Source of the DNA: Deltaproteobacteria bacterium
GTDB taxonomy: Bacteria; Desulfobacterota; Desulfobacteria; Desulfobacterales; JAUVKB01
Assembly: GCA_030596405.1 (NCBI GenBank)
Contig: JAUVKB010000036.1
Span: 1-13,738, forward strand
Direction of reading: 5' to 3'
DNA: 13,738 nt
This document shows, piece by piece, positions 13,657 to 13,738 of the stretch. The position numbers and the translations under genes were made by a program. Numbering within the stretch: the first letter of the stretch is position 1; every line of letters begins with the position of its first letter. The notes under the pieces are model-generated. The model did no database searches. It was not told the DNA's origin and worked only from the letters and a program-made list of their open reading frames with translations.

Positions 13657-13738
13657 GAAACCATTTTTTTATTATATAACGGTTCTCATCAAATTATCTG
13701 ATTAAAAACTATGGGTATAAATATTTTTGCGTTTGTTA

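Larger units (their letters stand above)
13483..13738. other. AT-rich non-coding leader at the right edge
   Basis: The 256 nt hold the candidate promoter, the palindrome and the tandem repeat listed separately. No convincing gene is seen; a plus-strand ATG at 13711 runs off the edge after nine codons without a ribosome-binding site and cannot be judged. Confidence 0.55.

Noticed and set aside
13711..13738. Plus-strand ATG running off the right edge
   Set aside because: Only nine codons visible and no ribosome-binding site; cannot be judged from this window.

Overview
The window looks like chromosomal DNA from a Gram-negative, probably anaerobic bacterium of the Desulfobacterota (Desulfobacterales-like). 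This is inferred from the ileS-lspA-lgt gene order, a DUF4388 (PATAN-type) protein, the style of the proteins and a moderately AT-rich base composition. No rRNA, tRNA, IS element, CRISPR array or phage gene is visible. Every supported gene is on the minus strand, so transcription runs from the right edge to the left edge.

In transcription order: (1) an AT-rich leader (13483-13738) with a 10-bp perfect palindrome and a candidate promoter; (2) yicC (endoribonuclease family) and a crotonase-family gene without the usual hydratase glutamates; (3) after a 123-nt gap with a TTGACA box, ileS, lspA and lgt, packed almost without gaps and covering isoleucyl-tRNA charging and two steps of lipoprotein maturation; (4) holA (DNA polymerase III delta subunit, unusually long at 510 aa) overlapping argC (arginine biosynthesis) by four bases; (5) a DUF4388 protein with a MshEN-like and a winged-helix-like region; (6) after a 192-nt gap, a three-gene set made of a GrpE-like exchange factor, a lidless Hsp70 overlapping it by eight bases, and, after a 198-nt spacer, a J-domain-like protein that runs off the left edge.

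The first five blocks are mostly housekeeping genes. The most unusual part is 1-3402, a complete but non-canonical Hsp70 system. Its Hsp70 has a roughly 60-residue insert at the interdomain linker and no helical lid. The GrpE-like protein has a long acidic N-terminus. The J-like protein carries HPT in place of HPD and two almost identical 41-residue helical repeats. It looks like a specialised chaperone machine distinct from the housekeeping DnaK-DnaJ-GrpE set. The client is unknown, and the neighbouring DUF4388 protein is one possible partner.

The J-like gene (758 to beyond position 1) is open to the window edge. I translated it by hand and found 252 complete codons without a stop.
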